A DNA stretch of 54,461 bases from an uncultured Bacteroidia bacterium. GTDB lineage: Bacteria > Bacteroidota > Bacteroidia > Bacteroidales > UBA932. Below, in pieces: positions 7,479 through 16,612 of the stretch. The position numbers and the translations under genes are program-made. Location: assembly GCA_902768985.1 (NCBI GenBank), contig CACXNA010000013.1, forward strand, positions 1-54,461, in the 5' to 3' direction. Below the pieces are notes generated by a model. The model was not told where the DNA came from and did not search any database. It worked only from the letters and a program-made list of their open reading frames with translations. The first letter of the stretch is position 1. Each line of letters starts with the position of its first letter.

Positions 7479-9785
7479 ATGAAAAGTTACTTAAAATTCC
7501 TGTCCCGCAACAAGTTGTACACCGCTATCGAGGCGGCGGGGCTGATCGTGAGCCTGGCGTTCGTGCTGCTGACCGGGCACTTCGTGTGGCAGCAGCGGCA
7601 GATGACGCGCAACGTGCCGGACTATGAGGACGTCTACACTTTTTACCGGTCGACGAGCGCACGCTCGGGCATCGGGCATTCCTGGGGCCTGGCCTACGAG
7701 GCCAAGGAGAGCATCCCCGAGGTGGAGCAGGCCGCCATGTTCTGGCGGGCGCTGGACGCCGAGGAGACCGTTGAGGTGGGCGGGGAGAAGTACCACGTCG
7801 GCAGCTTCATGGTGGGCGGGGATTTCTTCGACATCTTCCCGGCCGAATTCGACTACGGCGGCCCCGAGGTGCTCCTGGACGCCTCCAACGCCATCGTAAG
7901 CCGTGCCTTCGCGAACCGCCTGGGCGGCGCGGAGCAGGCCGTCGGCCGCGTCATCGACGGCGAATTGACCATCGCCGCCATCATCAAAGAGACGCCCAAT
8001 CCCATCTTTGGCGACGTTGATGTCATTTCCAGCATCGAGAACCTGACCAACCGCAAGAATTCCCCGTACATGATGGATGTGACCCCGTTCGTCAAGGTCC
8101 GCAAGGGGACCGACCGGGCTGCGCTGGAGGTGAAGGCCGACACGCTGGTGACGCGCGAGTTCGACGCCATCGGAGCCCGGGACTTCCTGGATGACTGCGG
8201 CCTGGTCCGCTACGACGAGATCTGGTTCTCGCCCGCGAACAATCAGAACCTCCGGCGGGGCAATTCGACCTACACGGGCATTATCCTGCTGGTCACCATC
8301 ATCCTGCTGCTGTCGGCGATTTTCAATTACATCAACCTGAACGTCGCGCTTTCCAGCAAACGCGCCCGGGAGATGGCCACGCGCAAGATCCTCGGAGCGG
8401 GGGAGCGAACGCTCATCGGCGGCTACCTGCTCGAGTCCTTCGCCTTCACGGCGCTCTGCTTCGCGCTGGCGGCGCTGCTCGCCGAAGCCTGCACGCCCTG
8501 GTTCAACCGAATCATCAACGCGGCCGTGCCCGTACGCGTGCTCTACACCCCGGGCTGGTTGGCCGTCTACGCCCTGTTTGTCATCTTATTGTCCGTGATC
8601 CAGGGGCTCCTGCCTGCCTGGATCGGCACGCGCATGCCGGCTATCGCCGTGGTCAAGGGAGAGTACCGCGCCCGGCACAAGCACGTGTTCAGCAAGGTCT
8701 TCATCGTGATCCAGCAGGCGTTCTCCATTCTCCTGCTGGCCCTCGCCATCGTGCTCGGCCGGCAGGTTTCCCACATGGCCAACCGCCCGCTGGGCGTCGA
8801 TGTGGAAGGGGATTTCTACGTGCAGATGGACAACTGGGGGTTGCGGGATATCTTCGCCGAGCGGGCGAAGTTGCTGCCCTGCGTGAGCCGGATCGGCCGC
8901 AGTACCTATTTCCCCGGCATGACGGAAGAATGGGAGTCGGAAGACAAGGATCGCGGCATCATCAAGCTGGCGGTAATCACCTGTGACAGCACGGCGTTCG
9001 ACATCTTCGGATTCGACGTAAAGGAGCGCATCACGGCGCCCGTGGACGGGTCCGTGTGGATCTCCGAGCGGGAGATGACGCGCTTCGGCGTGGACCGGGA
9101 CACGGAGAACCTAGGCTACCACCACGTGTGGGGCGAGTCCCTCGGCGGCATCATCGGCGACTTTGCCGCGAACGACGTCCTGGAATACGGCTCGGACGTC
9201 GGCAGCTACGTGGTCATCACCCCCGAGGAGGAACTGTACGGCCTGCTGATCGAGACGGTCGGCGACCCGGCCGAGACGGAGCGGCAGCTCAAGGAGCTGT
9301 ATACGGAGCTCAGCATGAAGTACATCGGCATCGAGGACAAGCCCTACATGTTCGGCTTCATCACGGACCTCCTCTCGGAGGGCCTATCGGAAGTCCGGAC
9401 GCGGCTCACGCTGGTCGGGGTGTTCATGCTCCTGAGCCTGCTGCTGTCCGTGCTGGGCCTGACGGCCATGAGCAGCTACTACGCCAACGAAAGCTCGAAG
9501 GACATCGCCATCCGCAAGGTCTTCGGCAGCACGGTGCAGGATGAGATCCGCAAGACGGTGCTGGAGTACCTCGCGCTGCTCGGGATCGCGGCGCTCATCG
9601 CCGTCCCGCTCGCCGTGCGCCTCGCGGTCCGCCTGCTGGAGGCCTACCCGTACCGGATCTCCGGCTACGGCTGGGTCTTCGCCGTCGCCGTCGCCATCGC
9701 GACGCTCATCGCCTTCGCCTCCGTGCTCTGGCAGGCCCTGAAGGCCGCCCGGACGAACCCGGCGGTGGAATTGAAAAAGGAATAA
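7479..9785 (+). CDS. ABC transporter permease, FtsX/MacB type
   Basis: A 768-residue permease with the same architecture and the same opening residues (MKSYLKFLSRNKLYTAIEAAGLIVSLAF) as the gene before it. The first FtsX block contains FNYINLNVALSSKRAREMATRKILGAG and the last contains DIAIRKVFGSTVQDE and ends NPAVELKKE. The periplasmic parts differ strongly from those of its neighbours, so the copies have diverged where substrate or partner contact is expected while the membrane and C-terminal parts remain alike. A single base separates it from the previous stop. It is followed by a palindromic repeat in the only sizeable gap of the transporter run. Confidence 0.9.
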   Translation: MKSYLKFLSRNKLYTAIEAAGLIVSLAFVLLTGHFVWQQRQMTRNVPDYEDVYTFYRSTSARSGIGHSWGLAYEAKESIPEVEQAAMFWRALDAEETVEVGGEKYHVGSFMVGGDFFDIFPAEFDYGGPEVLLDASNAIVSRAFANRLGGAEQAVGRVIDGELTIAAIIKETPNPIFGDVDVISSIENLTNRKNSPYMMDVTPFVKVRKGTDRAALEVKADTLVTREFDAIGARDFLDDCGLVRYDEIWFSPANNQNLRRGNSTYTGIILLVTIILLLSAIFNYINLNVALSSKRAREMATRKILGAGERTLIGGYLLESFAFTALCFALAALLAEACTPWFNRIINAAVPVRVLYTPGWLAVYALFVILLSVIQGLLPAWIGTRMPAIAVVKGEYRARHKHVFSKVFIVIQQAFSILLLALAIVLGRQVSHMANRPLGVDVEGDFYVQMDNWGLRDIFAERAKLLPCVSRIGRSTYFPGMTEEWESEDKDRGIIKLAVITCDSTAFDIFGFDVKERITAPVDGSVWISEREMTRFGVDRDTENLGYHHVWGESLGGIIGDFAANDVLEYGSDVGSYVVITPEEELYGLLIETVGDPAETERQLKELYTELSMKYIGIEDKPYMFGFITDLLSEGLSEVRTRLTLVGVFMLLSLLLSVLGLTAMSSYYANESSKDIAIRKVFGSTVQDEIRKTVLEYLALLGIAALIAVPLAVRLAVRLLEAYPYRISGYGWVFAVAVAIATLIAFASVLWQALKAARTNPAVELKKE

Positions 9786-9814
9786 GAGATTCCGGGTCAA
9801 GCCCGGAATGACTA
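9786..9814. repeat. Palindromic interspersed repeat, copy 2 (intergenic)
   Basis: This is identical over 29 bp to 3247-3275. It begins at the first base after the stop codon of the upstream permease and ends 9 bp before the next start codon. The hairpin (8 bp arms ATTCCGGG and CCCGGAAT, 5 nt loop, 9789-9809) has no T-run after it, so it is not a standard terminator, though it could stabilise or process the mRNA between the two permease genes. Confidence 0.85.
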
Positions 9815-9823
9815 TAATAGAGC

Positions 9824-12109
9824 ATGAAGAGTTATCTGAAATTTCTGAGTAGGAACAAGTTATACACCGCCATCGAGTTTGTTGGGTTGGCGGTGAGCCT
9901 GGCGTTTGTGATCCTGATCGGCAGCTTCGTGTGGCAGCAGTACGCCGTGGCCCTGGAGCACCCGGACCGGGAGCGGATCTATATCCCAGGGCTGCCGGAC
10001 AGCCCGGGCCTGACCTACGGCTTCGCGGATGTGGTGACGGAGATCCCGGAGATCGAGTCCATGGCCACGCTGTGCTTCTGCGCGCCCACTTACGGCATGC
10101 ACGATGTGCTGTACGGCGGCGGCGTGGACCGGAACTTCTTCGAGATGTTCCCGCGCTTCCGCTTCGTGGCGGGCGACGCGGACGCCGTGCTCACGGCGAC
10201 GAATGTCCTCGTGTCGTCGCGTTTCGCCCGCCGCCACGACCTCTCGCTCGGGGATCGGCTGACGCTGGAAGAGAAGGACTACACGGTTGGGGCTATCTTC
10301 GAGAACCCGCGCGGGACGGTCTTCCGTTCGTATGAAGTGCTTCTGCCGCTGGAGAGTGTGAAGGACCGCTGGCAGCCGTTCGACAATTTCGGCAGCAAGA
10401 CCATCTTCCTGAAAGTGCGCCCCGGCACGGACCGCCAGGTGCTCTATGATAAGCTGGAAGATCTCTGCAAACGGGTCTATCCGGACATGTATGGCCGGGA
10501 CTTCTTCGACCATCTGGACCTGTTCCGCTACGACGAACTCTTCTTCCGGGAGACGGACCGGACCTTCAAGCACGGGGATCAGAAGACCCTGCGGATCCTG
10601 CTGCTCGTGTGCCTGCTGCTCCTGCTTTCTTCGATTTTCAACTATATCAACCTCTCCGTGGCGCTCACCGGCAAGCGCGCCAAGGAGATGGCCGTCCGCC
10701 AGCTCATCGGCGCCTCGCGGGGGAGTATCGTCCGCAAGTACATCGTCGAATCGATCCTCTTCACGGCGGTCTGCTTCGCGGCGGGCCTCCTGCTGGCGGA
10801 TGCCTTCTGCCCGCTGCTGAACCAGCTCCTGAGCAACCCGGACGTGCCTGTCAAGATCGTCTGGTCCACGGGTTACGTGCTGGCCTATGTCGGCATCGTG
10901 CTCGTGCTGGGCGCCCTGTGCGGCGCCGTGCCGGCGGTCATGGCGGGGCGGTATAATTCGCTGGAGGTGATGAAGGGCGGCTTCCGCCGCCGGACCAAGA
11001 TGGTCTTCAGTAAGATCTTCATCGCGCTGCAGAACGCGCTGGCCGTCATCCTGATCGCCCTGGCCATCACCATGGAGGCACAGATGCGCAGGACGCAGAC
11101 CCGGCCGATGCATTGCAGGGTCGAGAATATGTACGACCTGTCGTTCATCACCGCAGAGGACCAGACGCCGCTGCGCGACGCCTTGGATCGGCTTCCTTAC
11201 ATTAAGAACATTGGCAAATGCACCAGCGCACCGGGCGTCGAGGCCAGTGGGCAGTATAGCCTTACGCGAGACGGGGAGGACATCCTGTACCGGGTCTATA
11301 AGATGGACAGCACGGCCTTCCGGATGTTCGATTTCGAGATCCTAGAGGACTACGGCGCCCCGGTGCTCAACAGCGTCTGGTTCACCGACGAGAGCTTTGC
11401 TGCCAGCGGCTTCGATGCCGACTATCATGATATCAGCGTACTGTCTCAGCGGCTGGAGGGCTGCGAGAACGTGGCAGGCATCATCAGGGCCTTCCCCACG
11501 AACCGCATGAATACGGGCCGGGAGGACCCGGCCATCGTGGTCGTGGTGCGGCCGGAAGACATCTGGTGGGGGACGTTCGTCATCGAGGTGGAAGGCGACC
11601 GGAAGGAAGCCGAGAAGGCCATCATGGCCGCGTACGACGACTACGCCCGCGAGCGGGAGGTCTATTCGAATTATCCGGGCTGGCTCGAAGATTATTTCGC
11701 CGAGGCCTGGGTGCCCGCCCGCAACAATATGCGCCTGGTGGAGATCTTCACCCTGCTGGCCATCCTCATCTCCCTGCTGGGCCTGGTGGCCATGAGCACC
11801 TACTATGCCGACGAGAAGTCCCGCGACATTGCCGTCCGCAAGGTCTTCGGCGGCACGGTGGACTCCGAGGCGCGCCGCACGATCCGGGACTACATGGTCC
11901 TCGTCGGCGTGGCCTGTCTGATCGGCATCCCGGTTGCGGTTTACGTGGCGCAGGAATACCTCAAGGACTTCATCTACCGCCTGAAGGGCTACTGGTGGAT
12001 CTTCGCCCTCGCCGTGGCGCTCTCCGTGCTCATCGCCTTCGTCTCGGTCCTCTGGCAGACGCTGAAAGCCGCCCGGACGAATCCTGCGGTGGAACTCAAG
12101 AAGGAATAG
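9824..12109 (+). CDS. ABC transporter permease, FtsX/MacB type
   Basis: A 761-residue permease, the last of the tandem series. It opens MKSYLKFLSRNKLYTAIEFVGLAVSLAF, has FNYINLSVALTGKRAKEMAVRQLIGASRG in the first FtsX block and DIAVRKVFGGTVDSEARR in the last, and ends NPAVELKKE. The shared 18-residue start supports an origin by duplication, but its codons differ more from the other two copies, which suggests an older split or selection on the protein. A gap of 38 bp holding a palindromic repeat separates it from the permease upstream. Its stop lies one base from the stop of the convergent glucosaminidase gene, with no room for a terminator. Confidence 0.9.
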   Translation: MKSYLKFLSRNKLYTAIEFVGLAVSLAFVILIGSFVWQQYAVALEHPDRERIYIPGLPDSPGLTYGFADVVTEIPEIESMATLCFCAPTYGMHDVLYGGGVDRNFFEMFPRFRFVAGDADAVLTATNVLVSSRFARRHDLSLGDRLTLEEKDYTVGAIFENPRGTVFRSYEVLLPLESVKDRWQPFDNFGSKTIFLKVRPGTDRQVLYDKLEDLCKRVYPDMYGRDFFDHLDLFRYDELFFRETDRTFKHGDQKTLRILLLVCLLLLLSSIFNYINLSVALTGKRAKEMAVRQLIGASRGSIVRKYIVESILFTAVCFAAGLLLADAFCPLLNQLLSNPDVPVKIVWSTGYVLAYVGIVLVLGALCGAVPAVMAGRYNSLEVMKGGFRRRTKMVFSKIFIALQNALAVILIALAITMEAQMRRTQTRPMHCRVENMYDLSFITAEDQTPLRDALDRLPYIKNIGKCTSAPGVEASGQYSLTRDGEDILYRVYKMDSTAFRMFDFEILEDYGAPVLNSVWFTDESFAASGFDADYHDISVLSQRLEGCENVAGIIRAFPTNRMNTGREDPAIVVVVRPEDIWWGTFVIEVEGDRKEAEKAIMAAYDDYAREREVYSNYPGWLEDYFAEAWVPARNNMRLVEIFTLLAILISLLGLVAMSTYYADEKSRDIAVRKVFGGTVDSEARRTIRDYMVLVGVACLIGIPVAVYVAQEYLKDFIYRLKGYWWIFALAVALSVLIAFVSVLWQTLKAARTNPAVELKKE

Positions 12110-12110
12110 G

Positions 12111-13130
12111 CTAGAGCTTCCGGAGAATGACCGTGTCGCCTTCTTCGAGGACCATGTCGGCGGGGAAGCCATTGTAGAGCATCAGCTTCTTCAGCTGGAC
12201 ACCGAACATCTGGGAGATGTCCCAGAGGGTGAGGCCGTCCCGGACCACCTCGTAGAGGCTGCCGTCCTCGGACTGAGCCTTCTTGCGATCCAGGTAGACC
12301 ATCATGCCGGGCACGAGGGCGACCGGCTTGTCGAGGTCGTTGAAGCGCAGCAACTGCTTGAGGGTCAAGCGATATTCGGCGGCGATGCCGGCCCAGTTGT
12401 CGCCTTCGACCGCGCGGACGTAACGCGCGCCGTTCATCTTATTAACCGGGCGCGAGAGCGACAGCGAGACGGACTCCTTGTAGTCCTCCTGCCGGATCAC
12501 GACGGCCGGCTCGGCCGGCTGCTCCCGGACGGGCTCTTCCCGGACCGTATGGGCCGGGGCAGGCTCCGCAGGCCGCTCAGCGGCCGTTTCTGCGACAGCG
12601 GCCGCGACCGTCCCCCGCGGAAGGTCGTCCTCGGTCATGGTGTCGTATTTGTAAAGCTGGAAATCCTCGATCAGGTTGATGAGCTTGGTGGCGTAGCCGG
12701 AATCCGTGGCGTAGCCGGCGCGGCGCAGGCCGTGCGCCCAGCCCTTGTAGTCGGTGGGCTTCAGGTCGAAGAGCGCCTTGTAGCGCTCGCGGCCGCGCAG
12801 GAAATCGGAATGCGCACGGAACGAATCTTCGTCGGTCGGGTAGGCGCGGAAGCACTCCTTCTCCTTTTCGTCATCCTTGAAATACTTGTCCCCATCCCAG
12901 TCGTTGTGGCATTTCAAGCCGAAATGGTTGTGGGCCACGGTGGCCAGCGGAGACAGGCCGGCGCCTGACTCCAGCAGCCCCTGCGCGAGCGTGATGCTCG
13001 CCGGCACGCCGGTGCGCTGCATCTCCAGCACCGCCAGCGGGTAGTACCGGTCGACGTAGGCCTGGCGCGGGTTCTTGGCAGCGCCCAGGAAGAGCGCCGC
13101 TGCCGCGACGAGAAGAAGGATCCGTTTCAT
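12111..13130 (-). CDS. Cell-wall glucosaminidase with two LysM domains
   Basis: A 339-residue exported protein. I chose the ATG at 13130 because MKRILLLVAAAALFLGAA is a clear signal sequence and upstream residues are low-complexity out-of-frame sequence. Residues about 20-165 form a mannosyl-glycoprotein endo-beta-N-acetylglucosaminidase domain (FlgJ-like; ITLAQGLLESGAG with the catalytic Glu, then HNHFGLKCH). A proline/alanine/glutamate-rich linker follows, then two LysM peptidoglycan-binding repeats: YVRAVEGDNWAGIAAEY...LLRFNDLD and YEVVRDGLTLWDISQMFGV...LMLYNGF. It probably cuts peptidoglycan glycan strands in the periplasm. It is downstream of rnz by 14 bp and may share its transcript. 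Confidence 0.9.
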   Translation of the reverse strand: MKRILLLVAAAALFLGAAKNPRQAYVDRYYPLAVLEMQRTGVPASITLAQGLLESGAGLSPLATVAHNHFGLKCHNDWDGDKYFKDDEKEKECFRAYPTDEDSFRAHSDFLRGRERYKALFDLKPTDYKGWAHGLRRAGYATDSGYATKLINLIEDFQLYKYDTMTEDDLPRGTVAAAVAETAAERPAEPAPAHTVREEPVREQPAEPAVVIRQEDYKESVSLSLSRPVNKMNGARYVRAVEGDNWAGIAAEYRLTLKQLLRFNDLDKPVALVPGMMVYLDRKKAQSEDGSLYEVVRDGLTLWDISQMFGVQLKKLMLYNGFPADMVLEEGDTVILRKL

Positions 13131-13144
13131 CGGAGACAAAGATA

Positions 13145-13948
13145 CTAAAATTCGAGCACACTGCCATCCTGGCCGGCCTCGGTGGCCGGGAAGACGGCCT
13201 GGCACTCCGCCAGCAGGGCGTCGAAGTCGGTGATGCGGGAAGAATAGTGGCCGATCACCAGCCGGCCGGCGCCCGCGTCGCGTGCGCACTGCGCCGCCTG
13301 CCCGGCGGTCGAGTGCCAGTGGGCGACGGCCCGGTCGGCCATTTCGTCGGGATAGGTAGCCTCGTGGTAGAGCAGGTCCACCCCGCGCACCCACGCCGCC
13401 TCCTCGGGGAAGGGGATGGTGTCGGAGCAGTAGGCGAAGCTCTTCGGATGGTAATCCGGGTTCTCCTGCCAGTGCCGCTCCGTGACGATTTCGTCAAAGC
13501 GATACCCGTAGGTCTCGATCTTGTGCTGCAGGGGGAAGGCGCTGACCGTCACGTGCTTGGACGTGTGGACGACCTGCGGCTCCTTGCAGCTCACGGGCAC
13601 GAACTTGATCTCAAAGCAGTCCCACTCGCCGAAGAAGCTCTTGTAGAAATTGAGCACGGAACCCAGGGCCTGGGGGCCGTAAATGTAGAGCGGGGCCGTC
13701 CGGCCGTACATGGTCATCGTGTTCAGCAGGCCGAAGAGGCCGAACAGATGGTCGCCGTGGATATGGGAAATAAAGATCGCCTCCACCTTCATGAATGAGA
13801 GGTGGGCGCGCCGCATCTGCTGCTGCGTGCCCTCCCCGCAATCCAAGAGGAACAAGCGCCCATGCACGGCGAGGGCCTGGGCGCTTGGATTCCTATCAGA
13901 AATGGGCATGGCCGAAGCCGTGCCCATTATCGTGAGTGTGAAGTTCAT
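13145..13948 (-). CDS. rnz: Ribonuclease Z (tRNA 3' processing endonuclease)
   Basis: A 267-residue metallo-beta-lactamase-fold nuclease. The metal-binding motif HIHGDH is at 62-67 within FISHIHGDHLFGLFGLL, and further ligands are seen at PLQHKIETYGYRF, YCSDT and VIGHYSSR. DCGEGTQQQMRRAHL is the classic RNase Z signature. The enzyme cuts tRNA precursors after the discriminator base; the tRNA-Pro in this window has no encoded CCA. At 267 residues it is about 35-40 shorter than usual bacterial RNase Z; the missing part lies between GYRF and FAYCSDT, after the exosite region. It sits 6 bp downstream of rpsA and is probably co-transcribed with it. Confidence 0.93.
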   Translation of the reverse strand: MNFTLTIMGTASAMPISDRNPSAQALAVHGRLFLLDCGEGTQQQMRRAHLSFMKVEAIFISHIHGDHLFGLFGLLNTMTMYGRTAPLYIYGPQALGSVLNFYKSFFGEWDCFEIKFVPVSCKEPQVVHTSKHVTVSAFPLQHKIETYGYRFDEIVTERHWQENPDYHPKSFAYCSDTIPFPEEAAWVRGVDLLYHEATYPDEMADRAVAHWHSTAGQAAQCARDAGAGRLVIGHYSSRITDFDALLAECQAVFPATEAGQDGSVLEF

Positions 13949-13954
13949 CGGGAA

Positions 13955-15805
13955 TTACTCGCCTTTCTCGAGCTTCTCCTTCAGAGCGGCCAGCGCGTCG
14001 ATGTCGCCGAGCGTAGTCTTCTCGACATTGGCGTTGACCTTCTTGACAGCCTTCTTGGTGCTCTCGGCCTCGGTGGCGGCGGCACGCTCCTTGACCTCCT
14101 GGTAGGTGCGCAGGTGGCTGAGGAGGATGCGGCGGGTGGAGCGACGGAGCTCGACCACCTTGAACGGGAGGGTCTCGCCGGTGACGGCCTGCTTGCCGTC
14201 TTCCTTGACGAGCTCGCGGTTGAACGCGAAGCCCTCGGCGTCACCGTCCAGGGTGATGTTGGCACCCTTGTCGGTGGTGGAGGCGATGGTACCCTCAACG
14301 GTGGAGCCAACCGGGAACTTGGCCTCAATCTCGTCCCAAGGGTTCGGGATGAGCTGCTTGTGGCCGAGGCTGAGCTTGTGGTTCTGCTCGTCGAAGTCGA
14401 GAATCTGGACGTCGATCACGTCGCCGGTGTTGACCACCTCGGACGGATGCTTGATCTTGTTCCAGCTGAGGTCGCTGATGTGCACGAGGCCCTCGACACC
14501 GTCCTCCAGCTCGGCGAACACGCCGAAGTTGGTGATGTTGCGGACCGTAGCCTTCTGCTTGCTGCCGACGGGGTACTTCTCGCGGATGCTCTCCCAAGGG
14601 TTCGGCATGAGCTGCTTCAGACCGAGGGAAATCTTGCGGGCCTCGCGGTCGATGGAAAGCACCTGGGCCTCCACCTCGTCGCCGACCTTCAGGAATTCCT
14701 GAGCGGAGTGCAGACGCGGGGACCAGGACATTTCGGACACGTGGACCAGACCCTCAACACCCGGCTCGATCTCGATGAAGGCGCCGTAGTCAGCGATGAG
14801 GATGACCTTACCCTTGACCTTGTCGCCCTCCTTGAGGTTGGCGTCGAGGTTGTCCCAAGGGTGCGGGGTGAGCTGCTTGAGACCAAGCGCGATGCGCTTC
14901 TGCTGCTCGTTGAAGTCGAGGACGACGACCTTGATCTTCTCGTCGAGGGAGACAACCTCCTCAGGATGGTTGACACGGCCCCAGGAGAGGTCGGTGATGT
15001 GGATGAGACCGTCCACGCCGCCGAGGTCGACGAACACACCGTAGTTGGTGATGTTCTTGACCACGCCTTCGAGGACCTGACCCTTCTCCAGCTTGCTGAT
15101 GAGCTCGGCGCGCTTGGCTTCCTGCTCGGCCTCGAGGAGTGCCTTGTGGGAAACGACGACGTTGCGGAACTCCTGGTTGATCTTGACGATCTTGCAGTCG
15201 ATGTTCTGGTTGACGAACTGGTCGTAGTCGCGGATCGGCTTGATGTCGATCTGGCTGCCCGGCAGGAAGGCTTCGATGCCGAACACGTCGACGATCATAC
15301 CGCCCTTCGTGCGGGTCTTGACGAAGCCCTTCACGATCTCGTCGTTCTCGAAGGCCTCGTTCACTCTATCCCAAGACTTGAGGGTGCGGGCCTTGCGGTG
15401 GGAAAGCACCAGCTGGCCCTTCTTGTCCTCGGCGGACTCCACATAAACCTCCACCTTGTCGCCGACCTTCACGTCGGGATCGTAGCGGAATTCGGACACG
15501 GGGATGACGCCCTCGCTCTTGCCACCGATCGTGACGACGATCTCGCGCTTGGTGACGGCGGTCACCTCACCCTCGACCACTTCGTTCTCGACGACCTTGG
15601 ACAGCGTGGCGCTGTAAGCGTCCTCGATGGCCTTCTTGTCGGTGGTGCCGTAGACATCGCCGCCCTCGAAGGCGTCCCAGTCAAAGTCCTCCGGCTTGAC
15701 GGATGCATTCATCCGCACGCCGGCAGCCTTGGTTTCTTTTTTCTCCTGGGGAGCTTCCACGACGGGAGCCTCAGCCACAGGAACTTCGTTCTTAATTTCT
15801 TCCAT
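13955..15805 (-). CDS. rpsA: 30S ribosomal protein S1
   Basis: A 616-residue protein with six consecutive S1 (OB-fold) RNA-binding repeats. Typical repeat cores are GGMIVDVFGIEAFLPGSQ, ITNYGVFVDLGGVDGLIHI, IADYGAFIEIEPGVEGLVHVSEMSW and ITNFGVFAELEDGVEGLVHISDLSW, each ending in KISLGLKQL- or KLSLGHKQL-like strands. The length and a charged, variable N-terminus (EVPVAEAPVVEAPQEKKETK) are normal for Bacteroidota S1. S1 helps the ribosome bind mRNA. A TAACTTTG element about 77 bp upstream of the start is its likely -7 promoter box. Confidence 0.97.
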   Translation of the reverse strand: MEEIKNEVPVAEAPVVEAPQEKKETKAAGVRMNASVKPEDFDWDAFEGGDVYGTTDKKAIEDAYSATLSKVVENEVVEGEVTAVTKREIVVTIGGKSEGVIPVSEFRYDPDVKVGDKVEVYVESAEDKKGQLVLSHRKARTLKSWDRVNEAFENDEIVKGFVKTRTKGGMIVDVFGIEAFLPGSQIDIKPIRDYDQFVNQNIDCKIVKINQEFRNVVVSHKALLEAEQEAKRAELISKLEKGQVLEGVVKNITNYGVFVDLGGVDGLIHITDLSWGRVNHPEEVVSLDEKIKVVVLDFNEQQKRIALGLKQLTPHPWDNLDANLKEGDKVKGKVILIADYGAFIEIEPGVEGLVHVSEMSWSPRLHSAQEFLKVGDEVEAQVLSIDREARKISLGLKQLMPNPWESIREKYPVGSKQKATVRNITNFGVFAELEDGVEGLVHISDLSWNKIKHPSEVVNTGDVIDVQILDFDEQNHKLSLGHKQLIPNPWDEIEAKFPVGSTVEGTIASTTDKGANITLDGDAEGFAFNRELVKEDGKQAVTGETLPFKVVELRRSTRRILLSHLRTYQEVKERAAATEAESTKKAVKKVNANVEKTTLGDIDALAALKEKLEKGE

Positions 15806-15881
15806 TTTGTAATTGAAACAAACTAGTAGTTAAACATTATTTACTGTGCCACTTGTCCGGCATCGCCGGAAAACGGGCGCG

Positions 15882-15889
15882 CAAAGTTA
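15882..15889 (-). promoter_or_regulatory. Likely -7 promoter element of rpsA
   Basis: On the minus strand this reads TAACTTTG, a full match to the Bacteroidota TAnnTTTG element, and implies a leader of about 70 nt before rpsA. No TTTG lies 19 bp upstream, so the -33 part is weak or absent. The recR promoter element sits 21 bp away on the other strand. Confidence 0.6.
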
Positions 15890-15910
15890 GCAAATATTTC
15901 TGATTTTCAC

Positions 15911-15918
15911 TATCTTTG
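15911..15918 (+). promoter_or_regulatory. Likely -7 promoter element of recR
   Basis: TATCTTTG matches TAnnTTTG and lies 19 bp before the chosen recR ATG, which gives a short leader of about 15 nt. No clear -33 element is seen. Confidence 0.6.
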
Positions 15919-15937
15919 CCTATCTGAATTGCAAAAA

Positions 15938-16609
15938 ATGTATTCTACCGAGAAATACCCTTCCAAAATCCTTCAGGAGGCCGTCGAGGCCATCGGCTCG
16001 CTGCCCGGCGTGGGCTCCCGCAGCGCCCTGCGCCTGGCCCTGCACCTGCTGGGCCAGCCCGCGGAGCAGATCCACCATTTCACGGAAGCCGTGAACCGCC
16101 TGGCCGACGACGTGCACTACTGCCACATCTGCCAGATGATCGCGGACGCGGACACCTGCTCGATCTGCGCGGACCACACGCGCGACGCCCGCACCATCTG
16201 CGTGGTGGAGAGCGTGCGCGACGTGATGAGCATCGAGGCCACGGGGCAGTACCGCGGCGTCTACCACGTCCTCGGGGGCATCATCTCGCCGATCGACGGC
16301 GTCGGCCCCTCGGACCTGAAGATCAAGGAGTTGGTGGAGCGCATCGACCGCATGCACACGGAAGACGCCGCCACGGAAGACCTGCCGGGCGGGGACAGCG
16401 TATCCCTCGGGGAAATCGAAATCATCCTGGCGCTGAGCGGCGATGTGGAGGGCGAAACCACCGCGCTCTACATATACCGCCAGATCGAGGACAAAGGCGT
16501 GAAGGTCTCGACCCTCGCCCGCGGCCTCGGCTTCGGCGACGACCTCGAGTACGCCGACAGCCTCACCCTCGGCCGCTCGCTGGTCGGCCGCCAGCCCTTC
16601 CGGCCGTAG
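15938..16609 (+). CDS. recR: Recombination protein RecR
   Basis: A 223-residue protein counted from the ATG at 15938; a TTG three codons upstream is possible but less likely. It has the RecR layout: an N-terminal helix-hairpin-helix (IGSLPGVGSRSALRLALHLL), a four-cysteine zinc motif C62-C65-C74-C77 (CHICQMIADADTCSIC), and a Toprim domain (ICVVESVRDVMSIEATGQYRGVYHVLGG) followed by the conserved GEIEIILALSGDVEGETTALYIYRQI and VSTLARGLGFGDDLEYAD. RecR acts with RecO to load RecA on single-stranded DNA gaps. Its stop lies three bases before the end of the convergent regulator gene. Confidence 0.96.
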   Translation: MYSTEKYPSKILQEAVEAIGSLPGVGSRSALRLALHLLGQPAEQIHHFTEAVNRLADDVHYCHICQMIADADTCSICADHTRDARTICVVESVRDVMSIEATGQYRGVYHVLGGIISPIDGVGPSDLKIKELVERIDRMHTEDAATEDLPGGDSVSLGEIEIILALSGDVEGETTALYIYRQIEDKGVKVSTLARGLGFGDDLEYADSLTLGRSLVGRQPFRP

Positions 16610-16612
16610 CCC

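Noticed and set aside
9786-9814. Rho-independent terminator between two permeases
   Set aside because: The hairpin lacks a T-run, and the same sequence sits inside a coding region at 3247, so an interspersed repeat explains it better.
13802-15826. A 674-codon open frame antisense to rpsA and rnz
   Set aside because: It shadows the S1 gene; repeated leucine-, valine- and aspartate-rich wording mirrors the S1 repeats on the other strand and no family features are present.
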